Part shown: in pieces, positions 48,001 through 57,919 of the stretch
Position numbering within the stretch: the stretch's first letter is position 1
How the letters are laid out: each line of letters begins with the position of its first letter
NCBI RefSeq assembly: GCF_037975245.1
Contig: NC_092578.1
Coordinates: forward strand, 5,809,001-5,873,000
Reading direction: 5' to 3'
Source: Apostichopus japonicus
Taxonomy: Eukaryota > Echinodermata > Holothuroidea > Aspidochirotida > Stichopodidae
DNA length: 64,000 nucleotides
Made by a program: the position numbers and the translations under genes
Notes under the pieces: generated by a model
The model's database searches: none
What the model was told of the DNA's origin: nothing
The model's input: only the letters and a program-made list of their open reading frames with translations

Positions 48001-49349
48001 GGAGACGCACAGAGGTCATGTTTTTTGTATTTTACATATATACTGTAGAGTGTATAGCATCATGGGCATTTTCTGTGCCATAGATACCAACTCGTGAGCA
48101 AATTCCTGAAGCAGCTCAGTTTAAAATATTGGAAGCGGAACATTAAACCATATATGACATAGATCTAACTTGAATTAAAATAAGATTTTCTTAAGCTGTT
48201 TCCATTTAAACAGAAAATTCTGAAGGTGATTAAAGTGTGCCTCTCCTGAGTACCAGTATGTAGAGTGAGTAGTGTCAGGTAAATGTTAAATTTTCAGTCT
48301 ATTAGTGACCAATCAAAAGTCACAGTTTATGTAGCAGATCACATTAGTACCAAAGCATAAATTGGAGATAAAAGATGGAACATGATGTTAAGTAACTCAA
48401 TGGATATTAAATTAGAAATAAGAGATAAAAATCAATATCTATATCACATTATTCACTAGAACTCCCATTCTTCATGAGTCAAGTTTAGGTCGAGATCGTA
48501 TCTTTCCTCACCATATTAAGAGACCCACTCCCCATCTCTGTATAATAGCAGGGAAATGATTGATGTATAAAATTCTCCAATCAAAGTATGAGATTGAAAT
48601 TTTCACACTTGTGGGTAATGTGATGGACATCTGATACTAGTTTAATAAGTCTGATCCTTTAACCTCCTTAGAAATCATGGATGTCAAAATTTTTGCCAGG
48701 GGGTATGACAGAAATAACATCAACATTGTCAGTGGTTGGAAAAACTAATGAAGTGGTTTTAGATCTATATCAGCAGGTTATCTTTGAGATCAAATAATTC
48801 CTCTGTTAAAAAGTGTCACCACAAATATCTTAAAGCGGCTATATTTCCATTTGGTTATGATAATTTTTGAAAATCATAGTATTATAATAGTGAGATAGTT
48901 AATGTCCACAATGTGATCATTGTATGAATGTTAAATTGTGTCATTCCAAAATGTTATAAGCATTTTGTGATTGATGGAAAACAATTGATTTTACCAGCAG
49001 CTTTTGTAGTGGTTGGTTACCAATGTACATGATAATTTTCAAAGATTATCGCTGAAGATAAGACCTTCCTAACTTTGGAAATGGCACATGGTAAGTCAAG
49101 CTAATGAAACACATTGTCGGTGAGATTTTAGAATTGTTTAAGTAATTAAGAGATTCCAAACTCAATGCTGCTTTAAATATAAATATGTACTGTATCACAA
49201 GAAGCTACAGTATACAGGATATTAAACTTATTAGGTTTGAAGTCTTACAAGAAAAATTTGAATTTCGAAGATTCTTCGATTTATTATCTGATTGTAAATT
49301 TTCAACTTCATGTTCCAGCAAACCATTAGTGGAATGAGTTTTGTGATTG

Positions 49350-49370
49350 ACTAAGAATCATTCTTAGTCT
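49350..49370. repeat. Near-perfect 21-bp palindrome
   Basis: GACTAAGAAT, a single C and ATTCTTAGTC form a palindrome with a one-base centre. Nothing around it suggests a gene end or known element. Confidence 0.7.
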
Positions 49371-50511
49371 CTTTACAGATATTTAAATGTATCAGATATG
49401 ACAAAATCTGTGAAAGTAATTAACTAAAATTTAAGGTAAGGAACTGACAATTTCCATTAAATTAATTAATTATATACTGTAACCTTTACATTTTATACTT
49501 GCTCATTTTCACATTAGTGATGGAAAATAATTAAATGCTTCTTGACAGAAATTCATCACTTGGGTAGATTAATATGAGAAAGCAAAAGGTAATTTTGGGA
49601 TTAAACATTAGTTTGTCACCATGCATGTATGAGGGGTTTTGGTGTTTGTTATTCTTGGATGACTAAGTATCTTTCTTACAGCTTAGCTAGATTGTGATCA
49701 ATATATTACTTGTTTGAATCTTAAATACTAAATAATTAAAATTTTGTGAATAATTTTACTTGTCATAAACTACTGTACTAAAGTACAGTAGGCTTGTTCT
49801 CACTGGGTCTATACATTATAACCTTTTAACACTGAAGAGCATGGGAAGTTGTATACAAATTGTTAAGGAGACAATCAAAGAATACATCAGACTATATCAT
49901 TTTAGCTTGTAGCTGAATTCTTAAGTAATCTGTGGTCTGCTATACTGTAGTTGTGCTTGTACCTCTATGACATCCAACACAAGTGCGCGTTGAGGGAGGA
50001 TGGTCATAGAACTCTTTTTTTATCTCTCGCTTCCAAAAAGGAACAGTCTGTCCTCTTTTAAGCTACTAAAGCACTTTACCATGGTTTTCATAATCGCTTG
50101 GTTTGAATAAAGTGGAGACACTAGAGACTCTGAATTGTTTGAAAAGGATTCAGTGCTCATAAGTGTCCTTAAAAACTGTTTTTACAAGAACTTGAAGTGT
50201 AAAATCCTCCAGGATTTTCACAAAGTTCATTAGCACACAAAGCAAAAACTGCTTTAATGTATTCACTGGACTGCTCATAATAAACTTCACAGTTGATTAG
50301 TTCTAAACCAGAAGGTGGGGACTATAGACGATGCCCCCCCCCCCCCATCAACGTTAAGCCAGCCACCCAAACAGAAATTGGTTGTTTCAAGTTATTTATA
50401 TATATGTAGAAATATGTTAGTGTATCAGTAGACTCAGAACCCACAATGCTCTCTCGATCTGACTCTTCTTTTGACCTTTAAAAAGAACTAGTTTTAAGCT
50501 TTGACCCTGGC

Positions 50512-50895
50512 TACATAGACGTAGGAGGTGGGGGGGCTGCAACCCTCCCAACCAAAAATGTTTGGGAAAATTCCGGCAATATGCTGAGAATTTTTCGGGC
50601 ACCTACTGAAAGAAAAATAATTTGCAATGTGTTTATCAATGGTTAAACTTATATATTTATGATCATTATTATTGTAATGACTTACCCAATAATTCTAACC
50701 AATATGGAAGGGTAATAACACGGAAAATGATTGTATGTTATTGGCATGTGATGTAATAACTGATGTATGCCTATATGATATGTACATTAACATTTTGAAC
50801 ACGCACGGAGAGCGCGAAAAATTGTGGTTATATTTTTCGGGCAAGTCGTTACAGCCCACCCAAATCAAATTAGGCTCCTATGCCTATGCCTGGCT
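50512..50895 (+). mobile_element. TIR element Y, copy 2
   Basis: The left end reads CATAGACGTAGGAGG followed by a GTGGGGGGGCTG tract. The right end, reverse-complemented, reads GCATAGGCATAGGAGCC and then, further in, GGGTGGGCTGTAACGAC. The ends thus match as imperfect inverted repeats of about 15 bp plus a shared G-tract. The interior aligns with the reverse complement of 12745-13060. The element is about 385 bp, the size of a MITE, and lacks coding capacity. The word GGCGTAGGAGCC is also present at 11905, next to another element. Confidence 0.75.
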
Positions 50896-51109
50896 TTTTT
50901 GCTCCTGTAGTTACATGATCCCAACTTAACATGTGATGACTGGAAGCCTCTATCAAAGAAGTGTGTTATGATCTAATTTTTTGTCATTGGGACTATCTTA
51001 CTTGTACATGCTGCCAAGAAATAAATGTGCGTAAAAGTTGTCTTTCCATGCTAATTAATAGGAATTATGTGCTCCATTTGTTGAGAATCTTGTCTCTTTC
51101 AACTTCACA

Positions 51110-51200
51110 CAATCATGGGGGATGGGGATGGGGAGCATATCCCCCCATAATTTTGAGCTGTGGGGAATGTAACACAAAATATCATAGCTCCCCCCCCCAA
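51110..51200 (+). repeat. G/C-tract repeat related to 11925-12010
   Basis: ATGGGGGATGGGGATGGGGA, then GCATATCCCCCCAT, GGGGAATGTAACAC and ATCATAGCTCCCCCCCCCAA follow the order of GGGGGATATATCCCCC, GGGGATGTAATACACCATAT and CCCCCCACCAA at about 11941-12003. Opposed G- and C-tracts allow hairpin formation. It is about 215 bp downstream of TIR element Y copy 2, as the related copy is near copy 1. Confidence 0.55.
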
Positions 51201-52267
51201 CTTTTCAGACTTCTAATGGAAAATGTGACAGAGACTCTTGATGACAGTCCGAACCTTCGTGTATTGATAACAGTTCCATCATTCTGCTTCTCATGTGATG
51301 TAATCTTCGATTGATCCGACTGGTTTCGTCGCCCCCCCCCCTTCCCACCTCAGAAAAGCTATCTACACCCATGATTTCCAATCCTCTTTTACATGGTTGT
51401 AGTTGACTATTTGGCATATATTCAAACAGGATCATGTAACATTAAAATCATAGATTTTAAATTATTGTCCAGTTCTTAAAACATTAACCTCAGATTATTT
51501 AAAAAGTAAAATTATCTGTGTTTCCTTGTTAATTAAAGAGACTAGTACGCATGTTTAAACAATGCTGCATTCACATATGTGTCTTATTGCATGTGTATAT
51601 GAACATATTTCATAGAATGTCATCTGTCAGTCCCTTCTACATGCGAGCACTCTGTCTCTGAGGCAACAAAGCTACAGCACAGTGAAATCTTGAGGACAGG
51701 TTTATATGTTTGTACTAAATTTCAATGAATTAAATTCTTTGAAACTGTAGGTGAACGTATCTAAATACAAAGTACTTTATTGGTGAAAGGCTTTATTGGT
51801 GAAAGGCAGCACAGCAGAAGAGATAAATAAATGACGGTTTGTTTATATATTGATGCAATAAGCTTTTTTCTAGATGTTTTAGAGGCTAAGAAAGGGGATC
51901 CATATCAACACTGCTGTATTAATGTCCTCTCAACCCACCAAGAAGAAGATGTTGATGTCATCTATCGCTCTGTGTAACTCATGAGTTGACAGATGGCTGA
52001 ATTCCTGAGAAACTTTTTCAAATATGTTTCACGTACAGGTCTACATTAAACTTGTACTTTCCCAAATATGTTCAGTTCCTTTGTTATTTTAGAATGCAAC
52101 TTGGCTAGTCTAACTAATGAACTGCATTGTTATAGAATCTAATACATATTGAACAAGAAAATTTAGTTCGCTTCCTAGCTTACATGTCTCCTCATAACCT
52201 CAGCACTCTGGATCTACTGTGCCAAGAGAGATCTGGTAAGCAGTAACCTTGTAAACACTGTAGGCCC

Positions 52268-52376
52268 TCAGGGATCGATAGATCTATAGATCTCTATGAA
52301 TCTCTATAGATCTCTCTACTTGTAGATCTACCGGTAGATCTATCTATCAATCTACCAGTAGATCTATCTACCGGTC
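52268..52376. repeat. Degenerate AGATCTA palindromic simple repeat
   Basis: The tract iterates GATCTATAGATCTC, TAGATCTACCGGTAGATCTA and related words. It is rich in the palindromes AGATCT and ACCGGT, so it is nearly self-complementary along its whole length. Interruptions show it is not a pure microsatellite. Confidence 0.8.
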
Positions 52377-52749
52377 AATGACCTCTCAGTCAACCATCCG
52401 AAGTGCCTAGAAGTTCATTTTCTTGTGGATTTTGTTATCATATTGAATCCAAGTTTGGTGTTCACTGTGTTGTCTTAACTATGTGTCATCTGTACTGGAC
52501 AGCCCAGAAAGTATCCTTTGCAATTTGGGGATTTAATTCTCTGTTAATCATTAATGTTGCTTGCACTGTTAATACAATTGTTGGTGTATAAATCATTGCT
52601 AAAACTTTATCGCTATAAAGTTATATTCCCACGTGCACCCTCTCCCACTCTGTCTCTCCTTCTTTCAAAGTTTATTTGTTGGAAGTATCATAACTCATCA
52701 CTAATAGTCAAAACTGATATATTTGTACCAAAATTTCAGAGCATTGCTA

Positions 52750-55700
52750 CAGTACTGATTTCGCTTAACTCCCGTTGAAAAAAAATCAACGATCGATAAC
52801 AAAAGTTAAAAATCGATAAAAAAAGTTGAAATTCGGTTAATTTCGTTGACAAGATTTAGACTACTGCGGGCACGGTTGTCAACGAAGTTTCAACGAAATT
52901 TCCACGAAAGTTATCGCGATCAAAAACCGCAAAGGCAATTCTAGACATATCAAGGTTGTGACTTGCGTTGAATCCTTAGTGTAACTACAGCCGTTTTCAG
53001 ACTCTACCAGAAGTTGCCGAGGAATATTACAAACGTTGCAAAAGTGTGATTGTATATAAGACGGAGTAAGTTCTGTACTAGGTGTTTGAAAAATGATTTG
53101 GCTAGGATAATAAAAACTAGTCTTGGTCGATCGTAGCAAGCACATTCTATGACTCTTAAGTTATAGGCTAGTATTAAACTAGGATAAGTTTAAGTTAACT
53201 CACCAAGGAACGCAGTGTCAGAAAAAACAAGAAAAAAATATCAACAATGAAACAGTCGTAGCTGGATATCAAAGAGATCTTTATTTCCAAAAAATTCCTG
53301 TGTTACTTGACGTACTACGGTACCGTTTACTACAGAACCGCACTCACTTTCAAACTTTTCTGAGAGCGCATTCCGTCCAAAAAATCTCCCCCGACTTCAA
53401 TGCACGCAAAAAAAAAAAAAAAAACTTATTTCCCCCTAACCCGTTACTGTAAGTTGCCCGCGAAAGCAGATGGACTGCCCTGGTAAGGTCGCAGCCTGGG
53501 TCTGGGCCACCTGTAGTATGCTGCTTACATGTGCATTCCCTACCCTGGATATCCCCACCACCAAACTTTTTTGAAAGGCTTCGTCCAATCATAAACTTGG
53601 CTTTGTCAAATTCACGCCTACCTTATGTAAATTAGCATAGTATTTATCTTCGTGGGGGGTTTAGCACCGCAGAACCTTCATGGCTGGCTGCCTCTAGAAG
53701 CAAACATTATTTTACCCCTACTGTTCGTAATGGAATGGATGTTATCTGTTACTTAGTTAATTGAAAACCAAATATTCATTCATATATATATAAGTAGAAC
53801 AATCCAGCAGGGATAGAAAGTTTATCTTGAATGAACCAATCAAAAGTCGTGCTATTAATAAAACTTGAAAACACCTGGCCAGCAAGAGAGTTGCAAACAA
53901 TTGTTTCCATGACTACTAAGAAAATAAAGCAGTGTCTTGGGGCCCACGTTGGGTAGATTTCTGTGGAAAATGAATATATTTTCATTGCTTATTTGAGTAT
54001 TGTATATTGGGAAGAGCTGATCAAACATTACTGGGAAGGGCTTTCAACTGGCCTGACGGCATGTATAAGTTTATTTTAATGAGTAGGGGGAGTTTTTATG
54101 AGTCTCCCGGTATGCGTCACATGAGAAGTAAATGTTTTGTTTTTCGGTTTTATCATCGTTTTTCAAGTGGAACAACTCATAAAATCATGTCAAATGAAAA
54201 TAATATATATTTGAATATCCTTCCTTAGTTTTACTAATCAGGAATGCTTGATAAGGCATGCAATGCATCGTTCGAAAATGTAATTTTAAAGTAGAATTGA
54301 AAAATGAACGACATAAAACAATATCTGTGAAGCGTGTGGAGCACAACTTTGAATATTCGTTGTGAAAGAAAACATAATGAACGATGTTTACTGCGTAAAT
54401 AAATTTCGCGGAACTGGTACAGAGAAATTACGTACTGCAGCTTACGTCAGAGAAGCTCATAAATGACACAGGTGGATAGAGCGCATCAAAATTCGGTTTA
54501 GGAAATCCCTATACAGCCGACAAAAGTCGATGTCTCCTTCCGTTTTCGAGTTATAAGCGATTTTGTGTTTTTGCGATATGGTTTTCAGTATATTTTCATT
54601 GAATAAGGGCGTTTTGTTGTGTGTGTTTAAATAAGGGTGTGACCTATCAGATATTTCGCTAACCGTTTCACCGTATCCCCTGCCGGTCGGTTAAACGTTT
54701 AAACGCCGTTTCCCGCCGTCCCCCTCCCCTTAGACCCCTCCCCCATTTCAGTCACCACTTCCAGATCCGTCGGCAAGTCAAATTTGACTTAAAATATGCA
54801 CCAGATTGCATCTAAGGACGTTTCAAAACTAAAAATTTTCCAAAGGGGAGGGGGTGTCCCCATAGACCCCTCCCCCATTTCAGTCACCACTTCCAGATCC
54901 GTCGGCAAATCAAATTCTCCACACCCCCCCCCCAACAACAAAAAACCCTTCGCTACGCCCCTGGTCACATACATGATACAGTACCTTACATTTGATACAA
55001 AAGTTACTTCAAACAACAGCTTCCCAAAATTTGTGTCGCAATAGGTTAAGATTTAACCACGCTGCGCAGTACCATTCATAATTTGCATATTACACTCGGC
55101 GTCCAGATGGCGGGAGAATATAACATCATGTTCAATGTGTTGTGTCGTTCCCATGGTGCGATGAACTTGGGCAAGTTGCCAAGTTCGAATGTCAATGACC
55201 TACTTATGTTCTGTGACCAATGTCAGTTGGAATTATGTGTGTAAAAACTCGGGTTTTTCCATTTGTTATATATATAGAAGTTTTTCCGTAAGCGGAGCGA
55301 ATTTTAGGGCGGCTCGTTGATTGTGAGGAAGCACTTATCTAAGCATCAATATTTGTGAAAAAATATCGTAAGTTTTTCAGTTTCATTCATTTTCTTTTAT
55401 GTTTGCCGCAATCGCGCCCGCAATGCATGCACAGCATAATATCATGTGTGAAAAAATGGCTGTACACGTGCGGACCTGAGAGAGCAAACTGGCCTTGTGT
55501 TGTTAATGTTATGACGTTACTTTCTAGAACGGCCATTTGCGTCTTTTGGGGTCAACATATTTTCACACGGGGTTTTCACCATGCCATTGATCGATGTACA
55601 CGGGTGATATGTCGCAAATATAAACTGAGAAAACGAATTGACGACACTATCATCATGAGCTCATGACTATTGGCCTACTACTTTAGTTATATTAAACACA

Positions 55701-56508
55701 TTATTCATGCCTAAAACATCGTTTTTTTGTTTTTATAGATAGTTTGCAGTACATTACTAAGTTCTTTACATATTTTAAAATAATTTTCATGTTTAAAAGT
55801 AAACAAAATAGAAAAAATAAAAAGAGAAAACGCCTTTTCGAAAAATGGAAGCGTCCTCGCAGAATGGGCGGGGCATCTTTATTTTGCTTCAAGTTACATG
55901 TTTTCGCTCAGAAACAAAGTTTCATACTCCAACTCTAATAAAAAACCAAATTTACATTTCTAAAAAATAACTATTTTTCGTAATCTGCAAGTAAACCAAG
56001 TTTATATGTCCATTCATTGTTATTTAAATGGTTAAACAGCACTCATAATTTATCTGGAAGGGTGCCTCGTGGTACATAGCTTTGACTGCAACCTCTTTTA
56101 CGTCCTGGCGAAGTTAAGACTTATGTCACTGTGTTTGGGGTTCACAGTTAGAAAACGTCCCCCGTCAGTTTCACTACATGTTTCTTTGAGTGTCACTACT
56201 CAGTAAGTACAGGAATATTCTTGAGAAAATTCCTGCCTTCAAACGACTGTTCTAAAGTCTAATCAATACTAATAAACGAAGTTGCTCGTTTTCCGACGTT
56301 TCTCGTAACCACACATTGACCTTCTATTTCGTTTAAAAAAGAATTTCAACGTATCGTTGAAAATTCCACGAAGGAAATGACCGAAATAACCAATCGTTAA
56401 AATTCGTGGAATTTCGATAAAAATCGGGGAATTTCGATGACAAAACGTGGAAATTCGGTTATTTTCCTTTTAACGAATTTTAACGGGAGTTAAGCGAAAT
56501 CAGTACTG
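52750..56508. mobile_element. 3.76-kb element with pogo/Tigger-like termini
   Basis: The left end CAGTACTGATTTCGCTTAAC, continuing TCCCGTT, is repeated exactly in inverse orientation at the right end, a 27-bp perfect TIR. TA flanks both ends (52748-52749 and 56509-56510), as expected for the Tc1/mariner-pogo group. The CAGT start and the TTCGCTTA word recall Drosophila pogo ends from memory. Subterminal regions on both sides are rich in ATCGATAAAA, TTCGTTGAAA and TTCCACGAA words, perhaps transposase-binding repeats; TTCGTTGACAA and its inverse form an 11-bp stem at about 52842-52905. The longest interior frames are 103 and 88 codons, with no helix-turn-helix or DDE transposase recognised, so it is a non-autonomous or gutted copy. 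It carries a nested family-Q repeat at 54729-54963, an A-run at about 53409-53424, and unusual CG-rich sequence. Confidence 0.85.
54729..54963 (+). repeat. Nested repeat Q, copies 2 and 3, with a 44-bp exact direct repeat
   Basis: The 44-base sequence starting GACCCCTCCCCCATTTCAGT and ending CCGTCGGCAA occurs at 54733-54776 and again, identically, at 54865-54908, an offset of 132 bp. Between the copies lies the TGCACC..TTGCATCTAAG block shared with 34925-35150. The segment closes with CGCTACGCCCCTG, the inverted terminal motif of the CAGGGRCGTAGC family. It appears inserted in the pogo-like element, and the exact duplication suggests recent local copying. Confidence 0.8.
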
Positions 56509-56510
56509 TA

Positions 56511-57530
56511 ATCATAGTAATATTTTGATTTACATTTTGACCTTTGTCAATGTCAATAGATGGGAGAATAATTTGGAAAGTTAGAAATAGTTCCCAACTA
56601 TTTGATTTAAGACTTGTTTATCAATTGTTTGCATGCAAAATATTTGTAGGCAAATGACTTTTATGTAGTATTTTGGAGAACCATATATGCTCATCACCTA
56701 GCTTGCATCCAAACAGTTACATATATATGACTGAATGTGACAGAATGACCTATAAAATTTTCGCTCTTTTCTTCATAATTTTCTATCATAGAGTTATCAT
56801 CCAAATTTTATTGTAGGTCATAAGTAGATTATTGATGAGGTTTACAAATATTTGTAAAAGTGTCATAGGTATAAAATATGTGTTCATCATTGGGACCAGA
56901 CACTGCACAGCGAAATTTGAAACATCCTCCTGAAGTCACTATGACAATCTCCAGAGATCAATATAACATTCATATATCAGTCCCTTGCATATTTGATTTA
57001 CTGAGTGGCAGGTATAATGGATGGGTTTGTTACTAGATGCTTCAAGTATTGAATTTTGTGTATGAAAAATGAAGGAAGCAGGTAATGGAATATATCATGT
57101 GTATGTAATGTAATCGATGTCTCATGCATGGGCATAGCTACTGTGTGGAGCCGTCCTAGCAATGTGAAATCATATATATTTCATACCAGAATTGACTGGC
57201 ATGCCAAATATTAGGAAGAAATTCTAAAAAGTTATAAAAAAAATAGACTAGTAAAAAAAAAAAAAAAAAGGAGAATATATAGGTTAATTGTTTCATCAGT
57301 GCAGTAAGGTTCTGTTCTAAAATGATGCAATTTAATGAGATCAAAAGAAAAAAAACTGCTTGTTTATGAAAAATAAAACCTGTGTATGTTGTTGTTGTTG
57401 CACAATACTAAGTTTTAGCATGGCAGTGTTGTAAGATGTACCAGCAAATTCATCACACAAGTCATGTTTTATAATGTAACAAACTGCTTAGTAGCATTTC
57501 TTAGTTTTATAGGTGAATCACATACATATG
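56511..57530. other. AT-rich spacer, no gene seen
   Basis: The interval has only short frames and an A-run at about 57257-57270. No repeat family identified elsewhere in the window occurs here. Confidence 0.5.
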
Positions 57531-57540
57531 TATGCCAGTA

Positions 57541-57813
57541 CTTCTCACATACAATGCGATCAACGGGCTTGCCCCTCAATATATCACTGACCTTCTTACT
57601 CCTTTGCGTCGGTCAACTAATATTATGCTTCGCTCTTCCAATCTTGCGCATTTACAATTAACTCCTGGTCCACCTACCCGCACTCGTTATGGGGATCGTG
57701 CCTTTTCTGTCGCTGCGCCTTCTCTTACGAACAAACTCCCATTTCCCGTTCGTGACTCTCCCTCCCTTTGTATGTTCAAGAGACAACCTAAAACATTTCT
57801 GTTTGATTCCTAG
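57541..57813 (+). pseudogene. C-terminus of a non-LTR retrotransposon reverse transcriptase (5'-truncated LINE)
   Basis: The frame reads LLTYNAINGLAPQYITDLLT, then later YGDRAFSVAAPSL, LPFPVRDSPSLCMFK and a final KTFLFDS before the TAG at 57811. This is the hallmark C-terminal region of CR1/Jockey/L2-like LINE ORF2 proteins (consensus TYKALNGLAP.YI.DLL ... GDRAFSVAAP.LWN.LP ... FK..LKT.LF). It lies downstream of the catalytic domain, so no catalytic residues are present. The open part is intact for about 90 codons, suggesting relatively recent insertion. The 5' truncation near 57535 is typical of incomplete reverse transcription. The expected tryptophan of the LWN motif appears lost (SLTNKLP). 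Confidence 0.9.
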
Positions 57814-57919
57814 TTTTTTTTTTCTTTTTTTCCTTGGTTTCCTTTGTCTATTTCCTACTTTGTAAAGCAATTTGAAACGCTGTATTAAGCGCTATGTAAA
57901 TGTAATTTATTATTATTAG
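57814..57919 (+). mobile_element. 3' untranslated tail of the LINE at 57541
   Basis: After the stop codon comes a T-rich tract, then AAGCGCTATGTAAATGTAAT and TTATTATTATTA. This GCGCTATRTAAAT..(TTA)n ending is typical of many LINEs of this group, whose 3' end is recognised by their own reverse transcriptase. The element ends at about 57919. Confidence 0.85.

Larger units (their letters stand above)
36056..50500. other. Ordinary AT-rich sequence, no gene recognised
   Basis: Across this 14-kb stretch the longest frames are below about 90 codons and have no recognisable domain. It holds repeat R copy 4 at 38255, small palindromes at 43412, 45047 and 49350, an (ATAGAA)-like AT-rich tract at about 47738-47790, and a C-run at about 50334-50346. 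At 44961-45016 a short segment is flanked by a good acceptor (TTTTTCTCTTCAG) and donor (GTAAGTAATC), but all three frames contain stops. Confidence 0.5.

Noticed and set aside
55355-55666. 103-codon frame inside the pogo-like element as a transposase remnant
   Set aside because: No helix-turn-helix or DDE signature is visible, and cysteine and histidine content looks incidental.
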